Source of the DNA: Candidatus Sabulitectum sp.
GTDB taxonomy: Bacteria; Fermentibacterota; Fermentibacteria; Fermentibacterales; Fermentibacteraceae
Direction: 5' to 3'
DNA: 13,195 nucleotides
NCBI GenBank assembly: GCA_023145935.1
Contig: JAGLDB010000036.1
Span: forward strand, 1-13,195
Every line of letters starts with the position of its first letter. Positions within the stretch are counted from its first letter, which is position 1. The translations under genes were made by a program, and so were the position numbers. Shown here one piece after another: positions 6,915-13,195 of this stretch. The notes below the pieces were generated by a model, which saw only the letters and a list, made by a program, of their open reading frames with translations, was not told where the DNA came from and ran no database searches.

Positions 6915-7340
6915 ATGAGTACATTCAGACAAAAGCTTACAGCTATTTTCAGACTGTCTGATCTCCCGATAAAAACCCGCGTTTTTATGGAGAATGAAGG
7001 GCTTGTATTCGCAGAGGAGAAGGTTCGCATCACAGTGGTGTATCACAGACTGAAGGCCCCTGGCAGGAATATTCGACACAAAAGAGAAACAGTATGGGGT
7101 TCGCTGGCCATATCGAAAGAGCGACTTGTTGGATATGCTTTTAAAAAGAGAATCATTCATCTTCCCTTTCACAGCGAAGAAGCCCGAAGTGTTAAATTCT
7201 CCTGTGTGAATCAAAAGGTTCTGGTAATAGCTTTTGATCCTGCATTATTCAATCCAAAGCAGAGTGGCAGTATGGAGATCAGATACCACTTCTCCAGAGC
7301 CCTGGAAGCCTATAAGATCATCAGGAATCTTATTGGTTAA
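6915..7340 (+). CDS. Conserved-looking hypothetical protein, possible PH-like beta-rich domain
   Basis: I do not recognise this 141-aa protein. It has no signal peptide and no membrane helix. Its pattern is mainly beta: short alternating hydrophobic strands (RITVVYHRL, GSLAISKERLVGYAF, RIIHLPF, VLVIAFDP) end in one helix (RALEAYKIIRNLI). That order, strands closed by one C-terminal helix, is like bacterial PH-type barrels, an inference from pattern only. A GGAAGG at 6897-6902 is 12 nt before the ATG, so initiation may be weak. It starts 61 nt after the permease pair and may be co-transcribed. Its last four bases overlap the stop of the convergent PLD-like gene. Confidence 0.65.
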   Translation: MSTFRQKLTAIFRLSDLPIKTRVFMENEGLVFAEEKVRITVVYHRLKAPGRNIRHKRETVWGSLAISKERLVGYAFKKRIIHLPFHSEEARSVKFSCVNQKVLVIAFDPALFNPKQSGSMEIRYHFSRALEAYKIIRNLIG

Positions 7341-7858
7341 ACAATCGGGGCGGGGCAGATGTTTCTTCTGCCGCATTTGCCACAGAACAGCCCTATCCAG
7401 ATTCCGTCAAAGTACTCTTCCAGTTCCTGTATCTCATGCGGGTCTTCGGTAATTACTCCGCACTCAAAATTTCTTCTTTTGTCTGACTTGGCCCCGATTC
7501 CCGCACCTGTAAGGTTTGCGCTGCCGGTGTAGGCCATGCGGTCATCCACTATAACTATTTTTGAGTGGACCCTGGGACACTGTTGCATTTCGAAGCCATC
7601 ACCAATGTGCAACTCCGTCAGCTCAGACAAAGTATTTCTAAACGGAGCTGACGGTCTGGCACCGTGAAGAATTCGGATGTTGACACCTTTTCTCTGGAGT
7701 TTCTCAAAGTGGCGCAGAAGGGGAAGACTGCCACGGTTTCTCCCGGGTACATGCAGATCCTTTACATTTGCCGTTGCAATCCAGATCCTGCGATCTGCTT
7801 TCAGAATGCCGTCCTCCACAACGCTGATGTAATGGGCCCTGTCAGTTATCAGTTTCAT
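7337..7858 (-). CDS. Phospholipase-D-like protein with one HKD motif
   Basis: A 173-aa protein without signal peptide. The HKD motif is complete: H98-S-K100-I-V-I-V-D105, followed by G112-S-A-N115. A single-HKD protein normally works as a homodimer with the two motifs forming one active site, as in Nuc-type nucleases and short PLD-fold proteins. Substrate could be nucleic acid or phospholipid. The N-terminal half gives the expected alternating alpha/beta pattern (RRIWIATANV, VNIRILHG). The C-terminus carries three cysteines, C159-x-x-C162 and C168, which is unusual and may hold a metal. Its start codon overlaps the upstream Tim44-like gene by 4 nt (7855-7858), so the two form an operon with coupled translation. 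Confidence 0.85.
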   Translation of the reverse strand: MKLITDRAHYISVVEDGILKADRRIWIATANVKDLHVPGRNRGSLPLLRHFEKLQRKGVNIRILHGARPSAPFRNTLSELTELHIGDGFEMQQCPRVHSKIVIVDDRMAYTGSANLTGAGIGAKSDKRRNFECGVITEDPHEIQELEEYFDGIWIGLFCGKCGRRNICPAPIV

Positions 7859-9744
7859 TTTGCGGTTTTTTTAGCCTCCTTGTAGAGAGATTTCCTCTGC
7901 TTTGCAATGGTCGAGGTAACTTCATACCTGGAAAGCCCTGCACTTGAAGCGTAGTTCTGAAGAAGGGCTTTTTCCGAGTCATCAATCCTGCCATCAGCAA
8001 GGGACATTCTTACCATGGCCTTAAGAACTTCCTGGGCTTCCCCGGTGTTGGCCGGTCTGGGAAGCTGTGCGTCAGGCTGGGTTACCGAGTTGATGATAGT
8101 AGAGAGGTGTTCCGCAGAAATGCCTTTGTGCCCTGCAAAAGAGCTGAGCATGTCCATTTCCTTGCTGTCCAGTTCTCCATCAGCGTACATGGTAGAAGCC
8201 ATGGCCATAAGAAGAATATCAGCAGAGACATTTGAAGTGCCTGATATGGGAGATACTCCAGCTGAATTGATTCGTGATGTGCTGAATGGTTCGATTGATT
8301 CAAGAACCCATGCTCCACTGCCGTCGTTAAGCGGTCTGCCGCAGTATTCGCATGCTCCGCCGTCGCCTCCGGTGTTTGGGGCTCCACATCCCGGACAGTG
8401 AGCACTGTTCAGCTGAGTTGCAGCAAGAGTAGTTACTCCGTGTTTACGAAGCAGGGTGAATATCTGCGGCCTGATCGTTTTCGGTCCGCCGCTTTTTACC
8501 TTACCGGAATAGTCTACCCACTGATTAGCAGCAGACCATTTTACCATGACCTGAACATGATCAAAGTCGCTTTCCTGTGTAATGCTCTGTACCTCCACTG
8601 CTCCCACAGCTGCATCTCCGAAGAAAAGATGGGTCTTTTCATCACGGACATTCTCAAGACTTTCCTCGAGAGAATTCGAATACTTTTCAGTGGACATTTT
8701 TCTTACTGGATTGGCACTGTTGTCGAAGTAGCTCTTGATGTATCTCCAGAAGATCACTGAAGCAGCGTCTTCAATTGTCTGAAGATTGAAGCCCGGATCC
8801 GTTTGTACCATGGCATCATATCCAGGTACTGCGGAAGGGTTTGTTGCAGTACTCCACTCAATAGACTGAGTGATCTCGCTGAGTACCCAGTCATATTCAC
8901 CGCTGGTAATTACAGCATCACAGTAAAGACATTTACCGGAATCAGAGAGTTCAAGATGAGCCCCGCAGTTAGGGCATACACCTTCAACAAGTCCTTTGCC
9001 CGCAAGAGTTTGAACTCCCGGTTTTCTAAGAAAGCTCCAGTATTCCACAAAGGTGCCGGAGAAGTTATCCCGAATCTTTTTACCGGTCTCAAGATTGACA
9101 TCGGTATCCCTGGCTTTCGCTGTGATCTTCATGTGCATCGAATCGAAGTGGGAATCGCTTTCAATGGAGACTATTTCCGTGCCAAGAACATGAACATTCT
9201 CCATTTTGTTTCTTATGCCCTGTTTCTTCTGCATGTCGATCTGCAGAGAAAATCTTTCATTAACCCCATCGCTTATAAATCTTCTGACCTTTGACAGATC
9301 CTGGTCAGACCATGCCTGTTGTATCTCCAGAAAAGCGGCATTTGTTTTCTGAATAAAAGCCGCGGAAGTAAACTGAGGGTCTCGTTGTTTGATTTTTGCC
9401 AGGGCAGTCTGAGTTGCAACAGCATCCTGTTTTTGATTCAGATTGTGATTGCCTGCCTGCTGTATTGTACTGTACTGCTTCTTCAGCCTCTTTTTCTTAA
9501 CAATGATAGATATCACTATGATTATGATCACAAGTGGAATTCCTATGGCCGGCTGTTCAATGCAAAGTCTTAGAAGGAGATAAACAATGATTCCAAGTCC
9601 ACCGCCATCACCGGATGAGCCACCGGATCTGCTGCTCCCGTAGCTTTGGCCTCCGCCTGCCCTTGCCAGCGCAACTCCTGCAGTGGATACAAGTAAAATC
9701 AGCAGAAAGATTGCAAACGGGGAGAATCTGTTTTTGAAACTCAT
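7855..9744 (-). CDS. Membrane-anchored protein with tandem Tim44-like/zinc-ribbon modules and TerB-like C-terminus
   Basis: A 629-aa protein starting at 9744, with GGAGG six bases upstream. Residues 1-28 are a signal peptide, 29-49 a Gly/Ser linker, and 51-60 and 66-82 hydrophobic segments followed by a basic KKKRLKK. That basic patch suggests the long C-terminal part faces the cytoplasm. Module 1 (about 122-291) is a Tim44-like domain (DPQFTSAAFIQKTNAAF) followed by a zinc ribbon C257/C260/C272/C275. Module 2 (about 316-484) repeats the same order with C450/C453/C465/C468. Residues 506-625 form two TerB-like helical units, each with an A-D-G-x-L/I-D loop (521-526 and 583-588). The combination resembles Tim44-like inner-membrane scaffold proteins; no enzymatic residues are seen. 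The role is unknown, but the fusion of three domain types and the coupled PLD-like gene suggest a membrane-associated assembly. Confidence 0.85.
   Translation of the reverse strand: MSFKNRFSPFAIFLLILLVSTAGVALARAGGGQSYGSSRSGGSSGDGGGLGIIVYLLLRLCIEQPAIGIPLVIIIIVISIIVKKKRLKKQYSTIQQAGNHNLNQKQDAVATQTALAKIKQRDPQFTSAAFIQKTNAAFLEIQQAWSDQDLSKVRRFISDGVNERFSLQIDMQKKQGIRNKMENVHVLGTEIVSIESDSHFDSMHMKITAKARDTDVNLETGKKIRDNFSGTFVEYWSFLRKPGVQTLAGKGLVEGVCPNCGAHLELSDSGKCLYCDAVITSGEYDWVLSEITQSIEWSTATNPSAVPGYDAMVQTDPGFNLQTIEDAASVIFWRYIKSYFDNSANPVRKMSTEKYSNSLEESLENVRDEKTHLFFGDAAVGAVEVQSITQESDFDHVQVMVKWSAANQWVDYSGKVKSGGPKTIRPQIFTLLRKHGVTTLAATQLNSAHCPGCGAPNTGGDGGACEYCGRPLNDGSGAWVLESIEPFSTSRINSAGVSPISGTSNVSADILLMAMASTMYADGELDSKEMDMLSSFAGHKGISAEHLSTIINSVTQPDAQLPRPANTGEAQEVLKAMVRMSLADGRIDDSEKALLQNYASSAGLSRYEVTSTIAKQRKSLYKEAKKTAK
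8293..9381 (-). repeat. Protein-level tandem duplication of a Tim44-like/zinc-ribbon module
   Basis: Within the 629-aa protein, module 1 (8872-9381) and module 2 (8293-8799) follow each other with a constant offset of 193-194 residues. DPQF at 122 matches DPGF at 316, FLRKPGVQTLA at 238 matches LLRKHGVTTLA at 431, the four ribbon cysteines match at 257/450, 260/453, 272/465 and 275/468, and DWVLSEI at 285 matches AWVLESI at 478. DNA-level identity is low, so this is an old duplication. Confidence 0.85.
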
Positions 9745-9815
9745 GCCGAACCTCCATGTGGTGCGTATATTCTTTTGTTGTATTTACCACTGTAGTCTAT
9801 CTATTGAGAGAAGCC

Positions 9816-10856
9816 ATGTCCATATTAGATATTCAGGATAAGATCGCTAACATGAAAGGTGTGGTCACTGTTGTTGTAAATGACGGAACCAGGCCATCTC
9901 CATGTAAGTTACTTGCAGATTTGCGGCCTGTACTTACCGGCAGAGTCAGATTTCTTTTTGCTACTGGAACTCACAGGCCTGTATCTGTTAAAGAAGAACG
10001 ACTGATTCTTGGTGATGAATATGCGGGAAAGGTTGTTGCAGAAAGCAACATGTGTGACCATGGAGGTTATGTTCACATTGGCGACACTGCCCGTGGAACA
10101 GAAGTGGAGATTCACCCGTGGTTGCTTGAAGGGCCTGTTCTTGCATTGAACTCTGTGGAACCTCACTATTTTGCAGGGTTCACAGGTGGCCGTAAATCAT
10201 TTCTCCCAGGAACCACTTCGCGGAAGACTGTGGTGCAGAATCATTTCCTGGCCTGCCTGGAAAACGCGATTGTAGGTAAACTTTCCGGGAATCCGGTACA
10301 CGAGGACATGATGGAGGGAGCGGCATTGCTTGCTGAACGGACTGAGATCATTATGATTAACGGAGTTTTTGGAAGTGACAAAGTTTTTTGCGGATCCTAT
10401 GATACTTCTTTTTACAAGGCTGTAGAGCTGGCGGAGTTCCAGTGTGGTATCAAGGTAGAAAGGCCATATTCTTCTCTGGAGGTTCGACCTGGTAAGAGTC
10501 TGGAGATAAGTCTTTATCAGGCAATTAAAGCGGTATTCTTGTGGGAAAAGGCAGTGGAAGACCAGGGCGAACTGGTTCTTGACGCAGAATGCAGTGAAGG
10601 GCTTGGCGCCAGGCAGATGGAGAACATTCTTCTTGCTTCCAGCGGTTTCTTTGAAGTACCGGTTTCAGCAGAAGAGTATTCTCTTGGCGATCATGCTGTT
10701 ATTCGTCTGAAAAAGATCAGGAGCAGGATAAATCTAACCTTCAGAACTGAAATTGATATGGGGAGGTTTGGATTCTCCACTCCTTCATCTTCCTGCGAAA
10801 CAACAATAGAGAATGCCGGTTTTTCTTTTCCGGTCATTGGAGGAACAGATGCATAA
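9816..10856 (+). CDS. LarA-family protein (nickel-pincer lactate-racemase-like)
   Basis: A 346-aa cytoplasmic protein. Start 9816 gives an N-terminus SILDIQDKI with a GAGAGAAG sequence just upstream; the in-frame ATG at 9756 would add an odd hydrophobic leader and has no ribosome site. It retains the LarA active-site landmarks: D23-G-T-R26-P, A-T-G-T-H53-R-P, E-P-H117-Y-F-A-G-F-T-G-G-R-K127 and Q-N-H143. The spacings H117-K127 (10) and K127-H143 (16) equal those of H174-K184-H200 in Lactobacillus plantarum LarA, whose Lys and His hold the nickel-pincer cofactor. It is shorter than typical LarA (about 420 aa) at the C-terminus. The family racemises or epimerises several 2-hydroxyacids, so the substrate is open. 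No LarB, LarC or LarE is in the window. Its stop overlaps the kinase start by 8 nt. Confidence 0.82.
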   Translation: MSILDIQDKIANMKGVVTVVVNDGTRPSPCKLLADLRPVLTGRVRFLFATGTHRPVSVKEERLILGDEYAGKVVAESNMCDHGGYVHIGDTARGTEVEIHPWLLEGPVLALNSVEPHYFAGFTGGRKSFLPGTTSRKTVVQNHFLACLENAIVGKLSGNPVHEDMMEGAALLAERTEIIMINGVFGSDKVFCGSYDTSFYKAVELAEFQCGIKVERPYSSLEVRPGKSLEISLYQAIKAVFLWEKAVEDQGELVLDAECSEGLGARQMENILLASSGFFEVPVSAEEYSLGDHAVIRLKKIRSRINLTFRTEIDMGRFGFSTPSSSCETTIENAGFSFPVIGGTDA

Positions 10857-12219
10857 CACTTTCAGAAGGCGAATGGTATTTGTTCTTTTTGCAAGTATCG
10901 TGATCTGGGTGTTCTTATGGTACTCGCATGATCTGGTCAACCAGTTGAACCAGTCCAATAAAAAGGACTGCGAAACTATTGCATGGCTCTGGGCAGGAGT
11001 TCAATATCCCTTTAGTATTATCGGTGATGAAGCCGGGGTAATGTCTTGTACTGTTTGCGGCTACCCCCGCGAGAGAATTGACCTTTCAGTAGAGAGAAGT
11101 TTACTTTTTTGTCCGATCTGCTCAGACTCAACTATTTTTATTCATACTGCTCGACTTCTTCCCTCGGAGAGAGAAGAGGTAATTGATTTTACCAGGAGAC
11201 TTTTTGGAGATCTGGTTACCAGACTTGATTTCCCCACAATTTTTGCTGACCAGGATAACAACCCGCAGATTGCCGATGGTGAGGTTGTTGATGGATTTCC
11301 CGGGGACAGGATAATTGAGCTTCGCAAAAGAATGGATCTGCTGGCGGAACAGAATGAACCGATACCGATTATTGCAAAAGGCGATACAATTGGTCATCTG
11401 TTTTACGGCACTTCCACATTAGATGCCGAGATGAGATTGATTCCTTTTGTAGAGCTTGGTCTGCTGCTTCTTATTGCAGCAGTTGTATTCATGTTTCTCA
11501 GGTCAGAGATCTCCAGAGACAAGGATCTGTCATGGGTGGGATTTGCCAGAGAAACTGCACATCAGATAAGCACTCCTCTTTCCTCTCTTATGGGGTGGAT
11601 CGAACTGTTGAAGGAAGATCCTGAACTATCCGGTAATTCTGAGCTCGATGAAGCGCTTGTGCACATGGATGCTGATGTCAACAGGCTTAACAGCATAGCA
11701 CAGAGATACGGGCAGATGGGCAGACGACCCAGACTGAAGCCCATAAGCATAGAAAAGACCGTTTCTGAGGTTGTTGATTATTTCAATGCAAGAAAGGGCC
11801 TTCTGGGTACCGGTGTGACCCTTGAAATTGAACAGAGTGCGGATGAACACATAATCAACGGGAACTCTGTTCTGCTCGGCTGGGTTCTGGAGAATTTGAT
11901 CAAGAATGCAGTCTCGTCCTGTGCAAGTTGTTCAGAGGGGGGAAAGGTTATTGTGAGCTGTGAGTATACTCACCCTGGAGCAACAGAGATCGAGATCAGA
12001 GTTTCTGATCAGGGCCGGGGTATTCCATACAGCGACCAGGGAAGGATATTCCAGCCTGGTTTTACCACCAGGAAAGGTGGATGGGGGTTGGGGCTTTCTC
12101 TGGCCAGACGAATAGTTGAGGAGTATCACAACGGTTCTATCCGGTTGCTTTCCAGTACTCCTGATGTGGGCACGGTCTTTAGTATTCTTCTTCCTCTGAA
12201 AGGTGGGGATGACCAATGA
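10849..12219 (+). CDS. Histidine kinase, PorY-like, with zinc-ribbon-like periplasmic sensor
   Basis: A 456-aa inner-membrane kinase. Start 10849 is preferred over the in-frame ATG at 10813 because GGAGGA (10839-10844) sits four bases upstream and gives an 8-nt overlap with the LarA-like gene. TM1 is about 9-25 and TM2 about 198-220; the region between should be periplasmic and holds C67-x-x-C70 and C88-x-x-C91. The dimerisation/phosphoacceptor box is E235-T-A-H238-Q-I-S-T-P-L; H238 should be phosphorylated. The ATPase domain has the N box E348-N349-x-x-x-N353, D387-x-G-x-G391 and G-G-W-G413-L-G415. The architecture and the WVGFARETAHQ...TPLSSLMGWIELL stretch resemble the PorY-type kinases of Bacteroidota, which phosphorylate PorX. 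Its stop overlaps the PorX-like start (ATGA), so it is the likely cognate partner. Confidence 0.88.
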   Translation: MHNTFRRRMVFVLFASIVIWVFLWYSHDLVNQLNQSNKKDCETIAWLWAGVQYPFSIIGDEAGVMSCTVCGYPRERIDLSVERSLLFCPICSDSTIFIHTARLLPSEREEVIDFTRRLFGDLVTRLDFPTIFADQDNNPQIADGEVVDGFPGDRIIELRKRMDLLAEQNEPIPIIAKGDTIGHLFYGTSTLDAEMRLIPFVELGLLLLIAAVVFMFLRSEISRDKDLSWVGFARETAHQISTPLSSLMGWIELLKEDPELSGNSELDEALVHMDADVNRLNSIAQRYGQMGRRPRLKPISIEKTVSEVVDYFNARKGLLGTGVTLEIEQSADEHIINGNSVLLGWVLENLIKNAVSSCASCSEGGKVIVSCEYTHPGATEIEIRVSDQGRGIPYSDQGRIFQPGFTTRKGGWGLGLSLARRIVEEYHNGSIRLLSSTPDVGTVFSILLPLKGGDDQ

Positions 12220-13195
12220 TAACCATACTATGGGTTGATGATGAGATAGATCATCTTCAAGCTCATATCCGCTTTCTTCAAAAAAGGAATTATGAGGTTA
12301 TTTCTGCCAGCAGCGGGCGGGAAGCTCTGGAGATCCTAAAAAGTATACGGGTCAACCTGGTGTTAATGGATCAGATGATGGTGGGTATGGATGGTCTTGA
12401 AACTGTTCATGAGATCCGAAAAAGCTACAAAGATCTGCCGATTGTCATGGTTACGCAGAGCGAGGAAGAAGAACTGATGGATAAGGCTCTAGCAGGAACT
12501 ATTGCAGATTTCCTCACGAAGCCGGTTAACCCCAGTCAGATCCTTCTTGTGTTGAAAAGGCTTCTTGAATCGGGAAAACTTAAAGTGGACAAGGCAGCCA
12601 TTGAAGTGATTACGGAAACAGAAATGATTCGTCGCAGAAAAGACAACAGCTTCTCCGACTGGACTCACCTCTATCACTCATGGATGGAAAAGGACACCAG
12701 CCTTGGTGGAATACTTGATCAGAAACTTCACGGTATCCAGGGAGGAGGGTTGGATCAGGTTGAGCTTGGTTTCTCGCGATTCATCGAAGAAAACTATCCG
12801 AACTGGCTGGCATCACCGGAATCCGCCCCACTTATGGCTCACAATGTTCTGGAAAGGAAAGTTATTCCGGAGCTTCTTAAGGGGGCCGGTGAAGTAGTTT
12901 TTCTTGTTGTTGACTGTATGAGGCATGATCAATGGCTTCTTATGGCAAAATTCATTGAACACTGGTATCACAGAGAGCCCGGCTTCATGGTTGCAGGTCT
13001 TCCCTCCGCAACTCCATACAGCAGGAATTCGATTTTCAGCGGGCTGGTGCCAAGAGATATCTGGAGGTTTTACAGAACCCGCTGGATTGAAGAATATGGT
13101 TGTCCCGGGCTTAATTCCTATGAACAACTGCTGCTCAATGACGCAGTGGGCAGACTTGGATGGAGAACAGGTAAGAATGCAGTTTACACAAAGAT
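12216..13195 (+). CDS. porX: PorX-like response regulator with PglZ domain (partial, runs off window)
   Basis: At least 326 codons are open from the ATG at 12216 to the end; the C-terminus is missing. Residues 1-120 are a receiver domain with acidic residues D8-D9, phosphoacceptor D52 and the K104-P switch region. An alpha4-beta5 segment V-T-Q-S-E-E-E...IADFLTKPVNPSQILL is strongly characteristic of PorX. After a helical linker (about 125-225), the PglZ alkaline-phosphatase-like domain begins at VVFLVVD233CMRHDQW; the metal-binding Asp and the T266 of PSATPYSRN are where PorX has its catalytic Thr. In Bacteroidota, PorX controls type IX secretion gene expression and its PglZ part cleaves oligonucleotide signals. 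The usual M-P-G after D52 is M-V-G. It is translationally coupled to the kinase. The symbol is given by family resemblance. Confidence 0.88.
   Translation, partial: MITILWVDDEIDHLQAHIRFLQKRNYEVISASSGREALEILKSIRVNLVLMDQMMVGMDGLETVHEIRKSYKDLPIVMVTQSEEEELMDKALAGTIADFLTKPVNPSQILLVLKRLLESGKLKVDKAAIEVITETEMIRRRKDNSFSDWTHLYHSWMEKDTSLGGILDQKLHGIQGGGLDQVELGFSRFIEENYPNWLASPESAPLMAHNVLERKVIPELLKGAGEVVFLVVDCMRHDQWLLMAKFIEHWYHREPGFMVAGLPSATPYSRNSIFSGLVPRDIWRFYRTRWIEEYGCPGLNSYEQLLLNDAVGRLGWRTGKNAVYTK

Noticed and set aside
8015..9294. Long plus-strand open frames opposite the Tim44-like gene (8015-8401, 8398-8760, 8803-9294)
   Set aside because: They are antisense to a strongly supported coding gene with clear domains, lack recognisable protein features and are shadows of its codon pattern.
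9775..9803. Promoter-like TTGTTG-17-TATCTA upstream of the LarA-like gene
   Set aside because: The expected transcription start would be only about 6 nt before the ATG, leaving no room for a ribosome site. The divergent spacer must hold promoters both ways but I cannot place them with confidence.
9756..9815. Longer start for the LarA-like protein at 9756, with a hydrophobic N-terminus
   Set aside because: There is no ribosome site, and LarA proteins are cytoplasmic without a leader; the ATG at 9816 fits the family start.
10813..10848. Longer start for the histidine kinase at 10813
   Set aside because: It lacks a ribosome site and overlaps the LarA-like gene by 44 bases. The ATG at 10849 has GGAGGA just upstream and leads directly into the RRR-plus-TM start.
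1..13195. CRISPR arrays, tRNA or rRNA genes, insertion sequences, phage or plasmid origins
   Set aside because: No spaced direct repeats, cloverleaf sequences, transposase motifs or terminal inverted repeats were seen by reading both strands; a small or diverged element could be missed without computation.

Overview
The window looks like a bacterial chromosome segment from the FCB (Fibrobacterota-Chlorobiota-Bacteroidota) side of the tree, possibly one of its uncultured candidate phyla such as Fermentibacteria; the species cannot be named from the sequence. Three things point there: a large secreted CotH/lamin-tail protein with a type IX-secretion-style C-terminal sorting domain, a PorX-type response regulator (receiver plus PglZ domain), and a neighbouring PorY-like histidine kinase. 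Base composition looks moderate and even. No tRNA, rRNA, CRISPR array, IS element or phage gene is visible. Genes are tightly packed, with several 4-8 nt start/stop overlaps.

Layout. (1) 29-3979, plus strand: a secreted CotH-like protein, then a GNAT acetyltransferase and a BtrH-N/C39-like protein about 24 nt apart. A perfect 12-bp hairpin (4023-4050) follows. (2) 4074-4739, minus strand: a small secreted LamG-like beta-sandwich protein with its own likely sigma70-type promoter. (3) 4870-6853, plus strand: a SAM methyltransferase with an 8-G tract directly before its ATG, followed without gaps by two half-size ArsP/YraQ-family permease genes. (4) 6915-7340, plus strand: an unrecognised 141-aa protein. 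(5) 7337-9744, minus strand: a two-gene operon encoding a membrane-anchored protein with two tandem Tim44-like/zinc-ribbon modules and a TerB-like tail, and a single-HKD phospholipase-D-like protein. (6) 9816-13195+, plus strand: an overlapping LarA-like, PorY-like kinase and PorX-like regulator cluster; the last gene runs off the window.

How it may fit together. PorX/PorY control type IX secretion in Bacteroidota, and the CotH protein at the other end carries a sorting domain of the kind that system reads. The window thus holds a probable regulator pair and a probable cargo, but no secretion-machine gene. Three points stand out: the kinase's presumed periplasmic sensor carries a CxxC-x17-CxxC zinc-ribbon-like motif; a LarA-like enzyme is translationally coupled to the kinase; and the Tim44-like/zinc-ribbon protein has a clean 193-194-residue internal duplication and overlaps a PLD-like gene. 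These are the best candidates for undescribed biology.
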